Source of the DNA: Edaphovirga cremea
GTDB taxonomy: Bacteria > Pseudomonadota > Gammaproteobacteria > Enterobacterales > Enterobacteriaceae
Assembly: GCF_003332275.1 (NCBI RefSeq)
Contig: NZ_QOVA01000003.1
Coordinates: forward strand, 124,001-188,000
Direction of reading: 5' to 3'
Length of the DNA stretch: 64,000 nt
Shown here: positions 7,549-16,536 of the stretch, piece by piece
How the letters are laid out: every line of letters starts with the position of its first letter
Numbering within the stretch: position 1 is the stretch's first letter
Translations under genes and position numbers: made by a program
The notes under the pieces: model-generated
What the model saw: only the letters and a program-made list of their open reading frames with translations
Database searches by the model: none
Told to the model about the DNA's origin: nothing

Positions 7549-9465
7549 ATGGTGAGATTTCCCTATCAGCGCTTAGCGAATCTGTTTGACGCCCTGCAAC
7601 TTGAGATTTTACCGCAAGAGGAGTTGGCGAAGCGCTTTGCTGTTTCCACCCGCACCGTGCGGGCGGACATCACCGCCCTGAACGATATTCTTGAAAAATA
7701 CGGTGCGCAATTCGTTCACACGCGTGGCAGCGGATATCAGTTATGCATTGAGAACCCCGAGCTATTTTCTGCCTTGCAGCAACCGGATCGCCTTAAGCTT
7801 TCAACCCCGCGCACGGTCACCGATCGCGTCCATTACCTGTTACAACGTTTTTTGACCTCAGCCTTTTCACTGAAGCTGGAGGATCTGGCCGATGAATGGT
7901 TCGTCAGCCGAGGCACACTGCAGAATGATATGGCTGAGGTGAGAGAACATCTGGCGCGTTATCAGCTCAATATTGAGGCCAAACCGCGTTACGGCATGAA
8001 ACTGTTTGGCTCAGAGTTGGCAATTCGCGCCTGTCTGACCGATTTGTTGTTTGAGTTGCATACTGCCAATAGCAGCCACCCCTTGCTGACGCCGGAGGTA
8101 TTTGCTGTACAGGCGCTGCCGCAACTGGTGGATTTCATGCACATCCTGATGTCGCAATCGGCGATCCGTCTGACCGATGAGGGTGAGCAGTATCTGATTT
8201 TTTACTGCGCCGTGGCGATTAAGCGGATCACCGATGGTTATCCCCTGTCAGACTTTATGGTGGAAGAGGGGGATGAGGCGGTCAAACAGGCTTCATCACG
8301 CCTGGCTGCGGAGATCCGGCGCTTGGTCGCCAAAGAGATTTCTCCTGCCGAAGAAGCCTATTTGCGCGTCAACATCGCTGCCCGGCGTATGCAAAATGTC
8401 ATGCCCACGGAAATCAATGCGGATGATGACGAAGCGCTGGTGGATTACATCCTCTCCTACATCAACGCGCACTATAACTATGATTTGCAGGGCGACGCGC
8501 AGTTGCGGGCCGATCTTCTGACGCATATCAAGACCATGATAACGCGGGTGAAATATCAGATTAATATCCCGAATCCGCTGCTGGCGAATATCAAGCAGCA
8601 CTATCCGATGGCCTATGATGTCACCCTCGCGGCAATCTCAAGCTGGGGTAAATACACGCCTTACAGCTTGAATGAAAATGAAATCGGTTTTTTGGTGCTG
8701 CATATTGGTGTGGGATTGGAGCGCCATTACAACATCGGTTACGAGCGGCATCCTCAAGTGATGCTGGTCTGTGATACGGGCAATTCCACTATCCGGATGA
8801 TTCAGGCGCAGATCGGCCGCAAGTATCCGCAAATCGTGATGACCCGCGTTATTTCGCTGCGTGATTACGAACAGATGGCGCATATCGACGAAGATTTCAT
8901 CATTTCAAATGCCCGTCTGACAGAGAAAAACAAGCCGGTGGTGGTGATGTCCCCGTTTCCCACCGAATACCAGATGGAACAGCTCGGCAAGCTGGTATTG
9001 GTGGATCGAACCCGGCCTTACATGCTGGAAAAATTCTTCGACCAACAGCATTTCATGATTCTTGAGGAGGCGCTGAGTCAGGAGCAGTTGTTTAAACGTA
9101 TTTGTGAGCAACTGGAGCAGGAGGGCTATGTCGGCAGTGATTTCTATCCGTCGGTTGTCGAACGCGAAGCAATCGTCTCGACCATGCTGGGAGAAGGCAT
9201 CGCACTGCCGCACTCGCTGGGGTTGTTAGCCAAGAAAACCGTGGTGATCACTATCCTTTCTCCGCAGGGAATTTCCTGGGGCGACGGTGAAATTGCCTAC
9301 GTCATTTTTCTGCTGGCGATCAGTAAAACGGACTATGAAGAGGCGATGGCGATCTATGATCTGTTTGTGACATTCGTTCGTGAACGGTCAATGAGCCGGT
9401 TGCTGAGTAGCGAAAACTTTGAGAGTTTCAAAGCCATTGCGATTGATTGTCTGAGCCGGATTTAA
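7549..9465 (+). CDS. BglG-family PRD/EIIB/EIIA transcriptional regulator
   Basis: A 638-residue multidomain regulator in the order HTH_11 (about 8-62), second HTH of Mga type (90-155), PRD1 (185-290), PRD2 (295-400), PTS EIIB-like domain (403-490, Cys408 in VCDTGNST), and fructose/mannitol EIIA-like domain (about 495-638, His555 in IALPHS). This is the MtlR/ManR/LicR architecture of PTS-controlled DNA-binding activators. PRD2 keeps His325 and His385. In PRD1 the positions usually histidine appear as Tyr219 and Asn275. It lies downstream of the operon behind a terminator and probably activates it. The RBS upstream of ATG 7549 is weak (GGATG). Confidence 0.88.
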   Translation: MVRFPYQRLANLFDALQLEILPQEELAKRFAVSTRTVRADITALNDILEKYGAQFVHTRGSGYQLCIENPELFSALQQPDRLKLSTPRTVTDRVHYLLQRFLTSAFSLKLEDLADEWFVSRGTLQNDMAEVREHLARYQLNIEAKPRYGMKLFGSELAIRACLTDLLFELHTANSSHPLLTPEVFAVQALPQLVDFMHILMSQSAIRLTDEGEQYLIFYCAVAIKRITDGYPLSDFMVEEGDEAVKQASSRLAAEIRRLVAKEISPAEEAYLRVNIAARRMQNVMPTEINADDDEALVDYILSYINAHYNYDLQGDAQLRADLLTHIKTMITRVKYQINIPNPLLANIKQHYPMAYDVTLAAISSWGKYTPYSLNENEIGFLVLHIGVGLERHYNIGYERHPQVMLVCDTGNSTIRMIQAQIGRKYPQIVMTRVISLRDYEQMAHIDEDFIISNARLTEKNKPVVVMSPFPTEYQMEQLGKLVLVDRTRPYMLEKFFDQQHFMILEEALSQEQLFKRICEQLEQEGYVGSDFYPSVVEREAIVSTMLGEGIALPHSLGLLAKKTVVITILSPQGISWGDGEIAYVIFLLAISKTDYEEAMAIYDLFVTFVRERSMSRLLSSENFESFKAIAIDCLSRI

Positions 9466-9474
9466 CCGGCTCAG
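9451..9474. other. Hairpin at the regulator stop codon
   Basis: CTGAGCCGG (9451-9459) and CCGGCTCAG (9466-9474) form a perfect 9-bp stem whose loop contains the TAA stop. There is no T run on either strand, so it is at best a partial terminator between the convergent regulator and npr. Confidence 0.5.
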
Positions 9475-9492
9475 TCGGAGGTGTCCAGTGTC

Positions 9493-9534
9493 AATCTTCG
9501 TCAAACCTCGAGCTAATCTTCGTCAAAACCTGAG
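9493..9534. repeat. Tandem partial duplication of npr 3' end
   Basis: AATCTTCGTCAAAACCTGAG (9515-9534), which encodes the last codons of npr on the minus strand, is preceded by a near copy at 9493-9512, offset by 22 bp and differing by a few bases. It looks like a slipped duplication or insertion footprint just behind the npr stop. Confidence 0.6.
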
Positions 9535-9785
9535 TTAATCAGCTCTATCACCGCTTTCAGCGCCTGCTCTTCATCGGGGCCGGTGGCTTCGATTTCAATT
9601 TGCTGGCCTTTCGGCGAATCCAGCATCAACAAGGCAATCACGCTGCTGGCTTCAGCTTCGGTTCCGGTATCGTTACGCAGCATCACTTCAGATTCAAAGC
9701 TCTGTACCAACTCGAACAGTTTCATCGCTGGTCTGGCGTGCATCCCTAACCTGTTCTTGATCTCAACCGTTTGTTTTACCGTCAT
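9513..9785 (-). CDS. ptsO: Nitrogen-PTS phosphocarrier protein NPr
   Basis: The 90-residue HPr paralogue of the nitrogen PTS. His16 in LGMHARPA is the phospho-accepting residue from EI-Ntr (PtsP), and the phosphate goes on to PtsN (His72). NPr relays nitrogen status in the cytoplasm and also affects LPS synthesis through LpxD. The gene is the last of rpoN-hpf-ptsN-rapZ-npr; its ATG overlaps the rapZ stop as TAATG. The 3' end is followed by a short duplication of its own final codons. Also called npr. Confidence 0.96.
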   Translation of the reverse strand: MTVKQTVEIKNRLGMHARPAMKLFELVQSFESEVMLRNDTGTEAEASSVIALLMLDSPKGQQIEIEATGPDEEQALKAVIELINSGFDED

Positions 9786-10636
9786 TATTTACGTTTTTCC
9801 AGCGTGCGATGGCGGGATTGCACATTCTTCCCACGCGAACGGAAATACGCAGCCAACTGCTCAGCAACGTAGACCGAACGGTGTTTACCGCCAGTGCAAC
9901 CGATGGCGACAGTCAGGTAACTGCGGTTGTTGGTTTCAAGCATGGGCAGCCACTGTTCAAGGTAGCTTCGCGTCTGGTAAATGAAATTATGCACTTCCGT
10001 ATGGCGATCGAGGAACGCGGCAACGGGTTTATCCAGACCGGTCATCGGGCGCAGTTTGGGATCCCAGTGCGGGTTTGGCAGAAAGCGGACGTCAAACACA
10101 TAGTCAGCATCAATAGGCAGACCATGTTTGAAACCGAAAGATTCGAATACCATCGTCAGTTCGCGCTCACGTTTACCCAACAGGCGGGTGCGTAGCATTT
10201 CAGCCAGTTCGTGAACGGACATCTCTGAGGTATCAATAATCAGATCGGCGCGGGAACGCAGCGGTTCCAGTAAGACACTCTCTTCATCAATGGCACTTTC
10301 CAGCGACAAATTCTTGGTGGAAAGCGGATGAAGGCGTCGCGTATCGCTGTAACGGCGAATCAGCGTGTTGCGATCGGCATCCAGAAACAGTAACTGCGGG
10401 GAAAAACTGTCCGGCAGTTGTGTCATCGCATGCTCGAAAATTTCTGGCGTTTCCGGCATGTTACGCACGTCAATGCTCACCGCCGCTGAGGTATTTCTTT
10501 CAACGAGGGTGTGGGCAAGCTGTGGTAACAACACCACGGGCAGGTTATCTACACAATAAAAGCCCATGTCTTCCAGCGCACGCAAAGCGACAGACTTCCC
10601 TGAACCGGAACGGCCGCTGACAATCATCAGCACCAT
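9785..10636 (-). CDS. rapZ: RNase adapter protein RapZ
   Basis: An almost complete match to RapZ (YhbJ), 283 residues. A Walker A motif, GRSGSGKS, sits at residues 8-15; the C-terminal domain contains GCTGGKHRS, which binds sRNA or glucosamine-6-phosphate. RapZ recruits RNase E to degrade the sRNA GlmZ and so controls glmS and hexosamine supply. The ATG at 10636 has GGGGAG six bases upstream; an in-frame TTG two codons earlier is unlikely. The stop overlaps the npr start. The C-terminal arginine/lysine tail needed for RNA binding is present ([11 protein letters not shown]). Confidence 0.96.
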   Translation of the reverse strand: MVLMIVSGRSGSGKSVALRALEDMGFYCVDNLPVVLLPQLAHTLVERNTSAAVSIDVRNMPETPEIFEHAMTQLPDSFSPQLLFLDADRNTLIRRYSDTRRLHPLSTKNLSLESAIDEESVLLEPLRSRADLIIDTSEMSVHELAEMLRTRLLGKRERELTMVFESFGFKHGLPIDADYVFDVRFLPNPHWDPKLRPMTGLDKPVAAFLDRHTEVHNFIYQTRSYLEQWLPMLETNNRSYLTVAIGCTGGKHRSVYVAEQLAAYFRSRGKNVQSRHRTLEKRK

Positions 10637-10753
10637 GTGCAACTCCCCCTGGCATTACAGTTTCGCAATTCATTACCCCGGCCTCATCTGCCGGAATTCT
10701 TTTTCGGAAAAGCTGGCGTCAGCCCCGGCTACGGGCTGGCGCGCAGACAGGTT

Positions 10754-11218
10754 TTATTCAGTGATAATCTGGTATAACTCTTCATCACTCTGGGCGGCGC
10801 GCAGACGGCGGCAGACGCTTTTATCTGCCAGACGCTTGGCAACCAGCGACAGGGTATGTAGATGGGTTTTACATTGATCGGCCGGAACCAGCAAGGCAAA
10901 AAGCAGATCTACCGGCTGATTGTCTATGGCATCGAAGGCGATCGGTTGCTCCAGGCGGATGAAGACACCAACAGCGCGCAGGGTGTCCTCTTCCAGCTTG
11001 CCGTGGGGGATGGCTATCCCGTTGCCAATACCCGTACTGCCCATGCGTTCGCGGGTCAATACCGCATCAAACACCACCTGTGGTGACAGGTTAAGTTGTT
11101 TGGCGGCCAGTTCGCTGACAATTTCCAGCGCCCGTTTTTTGCTTGAACAATGTACGCCGCTTTTGGTGCACTCGGCGGTGAGCACGGTAGTTAATTGCAT
11201 TGCTGAATCGTTAATCAT
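10754..11218 (-). CDS. ptsN: Nitrogen-PTS EIIA protein PtsN
   Basis: A cytoplasmic EIIA-Ntr of 154 residues. The active histidine is His72 in GIAIPHGK, counted from the ATG at 11218. Dephosphorylated PtsN controls K+ transport (TrkA, KdpD) and sigma-E related outputs in E. coli. The start at 11218 matches the E. coli N-terminus best; a GTG four codons upstream is possible, and neither has a strong ribosome-binding site. The protein ends at YQIITE, some nine residues shorter than in E. coli. A 10-bp intergenic stem-loop (10716-10742) lies between ptsN and rapZ. Confidence 0.94.
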   Translation of the reverse strand: MINDSAMQLTTVLTAECTKSGVHCSSKKRALEIVSELAAKQLNLSPQVVFDAVLTRERMGSTGIGNGIAIPHGKLEEDTLRAVGVFIRLEQPIAFDAIDNQPVDLLFALLVPADQCKTHLHTLSLVAKRLADKSVCRRLRAAQSDEELYQIITE

Positions 11219-11328
11219 CTCATCTTTCACTTAAGCGCTCTGTTCACGCCTGATGGCTTATCGGCCCGTTACCGAGGCAGCGAGCCGATCCTGGTCAGGC
11301 AATGTAGCGCAACTGGCTACAGTGAGTG

Positions 11329-11616
11329 TCAGTGTTGTTTCAGTTTATCTTTATGCTTATTAAGCTGTCTGGACAGTTTGTCAATCAGGCCATCGATAGC
11401 CGCATACATGTCTTCATGTTCCGAGGTGGCGTGCAACTCGCCTCCATTCACGTGCAGGGTGGCTTCCGCAATTTTCTGCACTTTTTCAACACTGAGTACC
11501 ACATAAACCTGATTGATTCTGTCAAAGTATTGCTCAAGTTTGGCAAACTTGGTGGTGACAAAATCACGCATGGGATCCGTGATTTCAATGTGATGTCCGG
11601 TAATGTTGAGCTGCAT
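11329..11616 (-). CDS. hpf: Ribosome hibernation promoting factor HPF
   Basis: The 95-residue short-form HPF, beginning MQLNITGHHIEIT, with the beta-alpha-beta-beta-beta-alpha fold pattern and the basic C-terminal helix NKHKDKLKQ. It binds the 30S channel of mRNA/tRNA and promotes 100S dimers in stationary phase with RMF. AAGGAAG lies eight bases before the ATG at 11616, so an upstream in-frame codon is rejected. The gene follows rpoN after 23 bp and is in the same operon. Confidence 0.95.
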   Translation of the reverse strand: MQLNITGHHIEITDPMRDFVTTKFAKLEQYFDRINQVYVVLSVEKVQKIAEATLHVNGGELHATSEHEDMYAAIDGLIDKLSRQLNKHKDKLKQH

Positions 11617-11639
11617 AATGTCTTCCTTCTCTGTATGGG

Positions 11640-13073
11640 TCAAACCAGTTGTTTGCGCTGGTTGGACGGCGGGATGGACAAAGACTCTCGGTATTTTGCA
11701 ACAGTACGCCGTGCCACCATAATGCCTTGATCTGAGAGTAAGGCGGCCAACTTACTGTCGCTCAGCGGTTTGACAGGATTCTCCGCTGCAATCAATTTCT
11801 TCACCAGTGCGCGGATGGCGGTCGATGATGCTTCGCCGCCGCTTTCCGTACTGACGTGACTGGAGAAAAAATACTTCAATTCAAAAATTCCGCGCGGGCT
11901 ATGCAGGAATTTCTGCGTCGTCACACGTGAAATCGTTGATTCATGCATCTCTACAGCCTGAGCAATATCTGCCAGAACCATCGGGCGCATGTATTCATCA
12001 CCACTGTCAAAAAAGGCCTGCTGCTGTTCCACAATGCAGCGGGTCACTTTCAACAGTGTTTCATTACGGCTCTCAAGACTCTTAATCAGCCACTTGGCTT
12101 CCTGTAGATTACTGCGGATAAACTGGCCATCGCTATCGCTGCGCGTTGAGTTACCCATCGCGGCGTATTGCTGATTGATTTTGAGGCGCGGAATGCTGTC
12201 TGCATTCAGTTCGACGGTCCAGACATCCTGGACTTTACGAACGAGCACATCAGGAATGACGTATTCAGACTCGCCAGTATTAATTGACTGGCCAGGGCGC
12301 GGATCGAGCGACTGAATAAGCTGCATCGCTCCTTTCAGTGTATCTTCTTTTAACCGTGTCGCGCGCATTAACGCGCGAAAATCGTGATTCGCCAGCAGTT
12401 CAAGGTGTTCACTGACGATCAGTTTTGCTTCTACCAGAAATGGCGTCTCTTTCACATATTGCGAGAGCTGAATCAGTAGGCAGTCGCGCAGGTCGCGGGC
12501 AGCAACGCCAATGGGATCAAAACGTTGTACGCGTTTCAGTACCGCTTCGACTTCATCCAGGGTGATGCTTTCATCGCCCATGCTTTCGAGAATATCTTCC
12601 AGCGGAACGGTCAGGTAACCGGTCGTGTCTACCGCGTCAACAATCGAGGTTGCAATCGCCACATCGGTGTCGGAAAACGGCGTCAGATCCACCTGCCACA
12701 TCAAGTAATCCTGCAGCGTCTGGGTCGTTTCGCCCTGGTAAACCGGCAGTTCATCATCGCTGTAATCAGTACCGGTGCCAGAGGGGGTGCCCGCAGTGTA
12801 AATCTCGTCCCAGGTGGCGTCCAGCGGCAGCTCTTCTGGCATGTCCTTCTGTTCCAGCGCCTCACGCGTGTCGAGTGCTTCGCTGTCAGTTTTCTCTACA
12901 GAATCAATCTCTTCGTGCAAGTCAGTTTGTTCAAGCAGGGGATTGCTCTCCAACGCCAGCTGTATCTCCTGCTGGAGTTCGAGCGTGGACAACTGTAACA
13001 GGCGTATAGCCTGCTGCAGTTGTGGGGTCATGGCCAATTGTTGGCTGAGCCTGAGTTGCAAACCTTGCTTCAT
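11640..13073 (-). CDS. rpoN: RNA polymerase sigma-54 factor RpoN
   Basis: Full-length sigma-54, 477 residues. Region I is the Gln/Leu-rich N-terminus ([24 protein letters not shown]), which contacts activators and keeps the holoenzyme silent; region II is acidic (residues about 60-110); region III carries the core-binding and HTH parts; the RpoN box [10 protein letters not shown] that binds the -24 element is near the C-terminus. It directs transcription of nitrogen and many accessory genes. Located between lptB (48 bp) and hpf, as in E. coli. Confidence 0.97.
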   Translation of the reverse strand: MKQGLQLRLSQQLAMTPQLQQAIRLLQLSTLELQQEIQLALESNPLLEQTDLHEEIDSVEKTDSEALDTREALEQKDMPEELPLDATWDEIYTAGTPSGTGTDYSDDELPVYQGETTQTLQDYLMWQVDLTPFSDTDVAIATSIVDAVDTTGYLTVPLEDILESMGDESITLDEVEAVLKRVQRFDPIGVAARDLRDCLLIQLSQYVKETPFLVEAKLIVSEHLELLANHDFRALMRATRLKEDTLKGAMQLIQSLDPRPGQSINTGESEYVIPDVLVRKVQDVWTVELNADSIPRLKINQQYAAMGNSTRSDSDGQFIRSNLQEAKWLIKSLESRNETLLKVTRCIVEQQQAFFDSGDEYMRPMVLADIAQAVEMHESTISRVTTQKFLHSPRGIFELKYFFSSHVSTESGGEASSTAIRALVKKLIAAENPVKPLSDSKLAALLSDQGIMVARRTVAKYRESLSIPPSNQRKQLV

Positions 13074-13121
13074 AATGGTGGTTCAACTTCCCTTACTGGT
13101 AACAAACACAACAAGCTTCTG

Positions 13122-13847
13122 CTAAAGGCGGAATTCCTCGCCCAAATAAACGCGTTTAACCTGTTCGTCGGCCAGAATCTCGTTAGGTGAGCCGTGGGCA
13201 ATCAACTGCCCCTGACTGACGATATAAGCACGTTCGCAGACATCCAGCGTTTCACGGACGTTATGATCGGTGATCAACACGCCAAGGCCGCTGTCGCGTA
13301 AATGTTCAATGATTTTTTTGATATCAATAACGGAAATGGGGTCAACACCGGCGAAAGGCTCATCCAGCAGGATAAATTTCGGGTTGGCAGCCAGCGCGCG
13401 GGCAATCTCCACGCGGCGGCGTTCACCACCGGAAAGTGACTGGCCGAGGTTGTCGCGCAGATGCGAAATATGGAACTCCGCCATTAACTCTTCGGCACGA
13501 TCCTTACGCTGTTCGTTGTTGAGATCATCCCGGATTTCCAGCACGGCCATCAGGTTGTTATAAACGCTCAGGCGGCGGAAAATGGATGCCTCCTGTGGCA
13601 AATAACCGATTCCGCGGCGTGCACGGGCGTGCAGCGGCAGCAGGCTGATATCTTCATCATCGATGATGATCCGACCCGCATCGCGCTGAACAATTCCCAC
13701 AACCATATAAAAGGTGGTGGTTTTACCTGCCCCGTTGGGGCCGAGCAATCCGACGATTTCGCCAGAGCTGACCTTGAGGCTGACGTCTTCGACCACTTTG
13801 CGGCTCTTGTAAGCCTTGGCCAGGTTTTCTGCGATTAATGTTGCCAT
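13122..13847 (-). CDS. lptB: LPS export ABC transporter ATP-binding protein LptB
   Basis: This cytoplasmic ATPase has 241 residues. Walker [10 protein letters not shown] at about 38-46, signature LSGGE (about 139-143), Walker [14 protein letters not shown] and the H-loop TDHNV are all present. Two LptB copies drive LptFG, which extracts LPS from the inner membrane and pushes it through LptC-LptA to LptDE. It lies 6 bp after lptA in the same operon. Confidence 0.97.
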   Translation of the reverse strand: MATLIAENLAKAYKSRKVVEDVSLKVSSGEIVGLLGPNGAGKTTTFYMVVGIVQRDAGRIIIDDEDISLLPLHARARRGIGYLPQEASIFRRLSVYNNLMAVLEIRDDLNNEQRKDRAEELMAEFHISHLRDNLGQSLSGGERRRVEIARALAANPKFILLDEPFAGVDPISVIDIKKIIEHLRDSGLGVLITDHNVRETLDVCERAYIVSQGQLIAHGSPNEILADEQVKRVYLGEEFRL

Positions 13848-13853
13848 AAATTA

Positions 13854-14405
13854 TCAGTTACTCTTCTTCTGACCGTTTGGCTGCTGCCCTTTGTCCTGAA
13901 GCTGTGACGGGATCAGCACCGTGGTAACGCGTTTGCCTTTGTCACTGAAGGCTTCCATCTGCTGTTTTTGTACCAGATAAGTGATGCGATCGCCTTTCAC
14001 ATTGCTGTCCAGTTGTTCAAGGTAAGCGTCGCCAGTCAGGGTGACAAAATCAGTGGCCAGTTCGTAACGCATTTTCTGTGCCCGACCTTTCACTGGCTTA
14101 CCGTTGTCCTGCAATTGGTAGAAGGTGACCGGATTACCGTAGGCTTCAATAACCTCTTTACCCTGTTCACCTTGCGGGCGAATGACCACGACTTTATCCG
14201 CCTTGATCTCGATACTGCCCTGTTTCGCGACCACATTGCCAGTAAAAGTGACAGTATTGCCCTCCATGTCGAGCGCCTGCTGTGCCGAATCGATGTGAAT
14301 CGGCTGGGTGGTGTCGTTCTTCAACGCAAAAACCGGCACGCTGACGGCCAAAAGCGAACTGGCGATGAAGAGGTTACGGAGTTGGTTTTTGGTTTTGGAT
14401 TTCAT
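13854..14405 (-). CDS. lptA: LPS transport periplasmic bridge protein LptA
   Basis: A periplasmic OstA/LptA-fold protein of 183 residues with an N-terminal signal peptide (cleavage expected after PVFA). The beta-jellyroll core contains the DSAQQALDMEGNTVTFTGNVV segment. LptA molecules stack into the bridge carrying LPS from LptC to LptD. The 5' end overlaps lptC by 32 bp. The C-terminal tail is rich in Gln/Lys and probably disordered. Confidence 0.96.
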   Translation of the reverse strand: MKSKTKNQLRNLFIASSLLAVSVPVFALKNDTTQPIHIDSAQQALDMEGNTVTFTGNVVAKQGSIEIKADKVVVIRPQGEQGKEVIEAYGNPVTFYQLQDNGKPVKGRAQKMRYELATDFVTLTGDAYLEQLDSNVKGDRITYLVQKQQMEAFSDKGKRVTTVLIPSQLQDKGQQPNGQKKSN

Positions 14406-14952
14406 AATAGGTATTTACCTTTTCAATCAGCTCAGCTGTTTTGTTCCGCAAGTTTCCGCGCATTTTCATGCCATTTGACATAAAGCCAGCACCAAACAAG
14501 GTCACTTCATCATCCGAAGAAACATCCTGGGTTATCAGGTTCACAATGGCATTGTCAGTTTTGATTTTTTCCAGTTGTGACGTCTGGGTCAGACTGTTCA
14601 CTTCGACATGTCCGTATAGGTACAGCATTCGATCGTTGGTCAGCTTGGCGCGGTCGGCGCGCACTGACCAGGTGGCGACAGCGTTTTCATCAAACAGGGT
14701 CATCACCGGTTGGGTGAACCAGGATAATTGTTCAGTTGTAAAATATTTGACGTCTTCAGCCACCAGCTTGTAATTCAGTTTTCCCGTCGGGTTGTACACT
14801 ACCGTCACCGTATGTTGGCTCTGATAGGTAGGATCCTGGGTATTGAGCGGCACGGTATTGCTTTCGCCATCCAAATCCGCCAGATTCCACCCGATCAATG
14901 CCAGTGCGGCAAGTGCCAGAAGGAGAGTCATCCAAAGCTTGGTTTTACTCAT
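14374..14952 (-). CDS. lptC: LPS transport inner-membrane protein LptC
   Basis: A 192-residue bitopic protein: a single transmembrane helix at residues 7-24, then a periplasmic jellyroll domain homologous to LptA. It receives LPS from LptBFG and passes it to LptA. Start ATG overlaps the kdsC stop as ATGA; its own 3' end overlaps lptA by 32 bp, so kdsC-lptC-lptA are tightly coupled. The length agrees with E. coli LptC (191). Confidence 0.96.
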   Translation of the reverse strand: MSKTKLWMTLLLALAALALIGWNLADLDGESNTVPLNTQDPTYQSQHTVTVVYNPTGKLNYKLVAEDVKYFTTEQLSWFTQPVMTLFDENAVATWSVRADRAKLTNDRMLYLYGHVEVNSLTQTSQLEKIKTDNAIVNLITQDVSSDDEVTLFGAGFMSNGMKMRGNLRNKTAELIEKVNTYYEIQNQKPTP

Positions 14953-15515
14953 ATTGACAGCCCTTTGGCTTCATCCAGCTTATCCTGCGCCAGCAAAATC
15001 AGATCACAGACTTCTCTTACGGCGCCGCGCCCTCCACCAATGCAGGTGGTGTAATGTGCACGCGGCAACAACAATGGGTGCGCATCCGCCACGGCGACAG
15101 ACAAACCCACTTTCGCCATCACCGGCCAGTCGATCAGGTCATCACCAATGTAAGCCACTTCACTGGCCTGGAGAGACAGTGTATCCAACAGTTCACCGAA
15201 GGCCAAAAGCTTATCTGACTGGCCCTGGTAAAGATGCTGAATACCCAGCGTTTTAGCCCGATCTTCCAGTAATTTCGCAGATCGACCGGTAATAATGGCG
15301 ACCTCGATCCCTGACGTCAGCAGGCAGCGGATGCCATAACCATCCCTGACGTTGAACGCCTTCAGCTCTTCTCCCTGATTACCCATGTAAATCAGGCCGT
15401 CAGACATCACGCCATCAACATCACAAATCATCAGGCGGATCTGCCGGGCGCGCGTCATGACCTCGGCACTGACCGGACCGTAGCAGGTCTCCACCTTTGA
15501 GGATACTTCACTCAT
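14949..15515 (-). CDS. kdsC: Kdo-8-phosphate phosphatase KdsC
   Basis: A haloacid-dehalogenase phosphatase of 188 residues. The nucleophile motif CDVDGVMSDG has Asp32 and Asp34; IGDDLIDWPVM near the C-terminal half holds the Mg2+ aspartates. It hydrolyses Kdo-8-phosphate to Kdo for inner-core LPS. The start at 15515 follows AAGGAC by eight bases; a TTG two codons upstream is less likely. The gene sits 15 bp after kdsD, which makes the pathway's first intermediate. Confidence 0.96.
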   Translation of the reverse strand: MSEVSSKVETCYGPVSAEVMTRARQIRLMICDVDGVMSDGLIYMGNQGEELKAFNVRDGYGIRCLLTSGIEVAIITGRSAKLLEDRAKTLGIQHLYQGQSDKLLAFGELLDTLSLQASEVAYIGDDLIDWPVMAKVGLSVAVADAHPLLLPRAHYTTCIGGGRGAVREVCDLILLAQDKLDEAKGLSI

Positions 15516-15530
15516 TAACAATGTCCTTGA

Positions 15531-16517
15531 TTAAACTACGCCTGCGCGCAGCATGTCATGCATATGTACCACACCCAACAATTGGTCGCCATCGGCAACC
15601 AGTACGGCAGTGATATGGCGTGACTGCATCAGGTTCAGTGCATCGACCGCCAGGATGTTGGGTCTGACCCGAATACCGCCAGACGTCATGACGTCTTCAA
15701 TGCGGGCGTTGTTGAAGTCGATGCCCATGTCGAAAATGCGCCGCAAATCGCCATCGGTGAAGATACCTTCAATCTTCATCAGATCGTTACAGATTACTGT
15801 CAGACCCAGATTCTTCCGAGTGATTTCCAACAGGGCATCTCGCAGCGATGCGTCGCGGCTGACGTGTGGAATTTCGTCACCGGTGTGCATGATGTCGCTG
15901 ACCCGGAGCAGTAATTTACGGCCCAGCGCGCCACCTGGATGTGAAAGCGCAAAATCTTCGGCAGTGAAACCGCGTGCCTTCAGCAAGGCGACAGCCAGTG
16001 CGTCACCCATCACCAGCGTAGCGGTGGTGCTGGTCGTCGGTGCCAGGCCCAACGGGCAGGCTTCGTACGGGACATGAATACATAAATGCACATCGGCCGC
16101 TCTACCCATGGCGCTCTCTGGGTTGCTGGTCATACAGATCAGCGGCACCTGCAGGCGTTTCAGTACCGGTATCAAGGCCAATATTTCATGCGACTCACCG
16201 GAGTTGGAAATCGCGATGACAATATCCTGTGCGGCAACCATGCCCAGATCGCCATGGCTGGCCTCTCCGGGATGGACAAAAAATGCCGGGGAACCGGTGC
16301 TGGCAAAGGTAGCGGCCATTTTCCGCCCGATATGGCCGGACTTGCCCATACCCATCACCACAATTTTGCCACTGCAATAGAATATCTTTTCGCAGGCGTG
16401 GGTGAAATTTTCGTTGATATACTGATCCAATTGGGCAAGACCTTCACGTTCAATTTTCAGAACATCTTTTCCAACCTGACAGAAGTCAAAACCCGGTGGT
16501 AACTCAAAGTTCGCCAT
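15531..16517 (-). CDS. kdsD: Arabinose-5-phosphate isomerase KdsD
   Basis: The 328-residue enzyme interconverts ribulose-5-phosphate and arabinose-5-phosphate, the first step of Kdo synthesis. It has a SIS domain (about 35-185; MGMGKSGHIG, ISNSGES, and the TTSTTATL motif) followed by two CBS domains (about 205-328). The ATG at 16517 is preceded by AGGAATTG; an in-frame TTG two codons earlier is not preferred. Lies between yrbG and kdsC. Confidence 0.96.
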   Translation of the reverse strand: MANFELPPGFDFCQVGKDVLKIEREGLAQLDQYINENFTHACEKIFYCSGKIVVMGMGKSGHIGRKMAATFASTGSPAFFVHPGEASHGDLGMVAAQDIVIAISNSGESHEILALIPVLKRLQVPLICMTSNPESAMGRAADVHLCIHVPYEACPLGLAPTTSTTATLVMGDALAVALLKARGFTAEDFALSHPGGALGRKLLLRVSDIMHTGDEIPHVSRDASLRDALLEITRKNLGLTVICNDLMKIEGIFTDGDLRRIFDMGIDFNNARIEDVMTSGGIRVRPNILAVDALNLMQSRHITAVLVADGDQLLGVVHMHDMLRAGVV

Positions 16518-16536
16518 GATCAATTCCTGACTGTTT

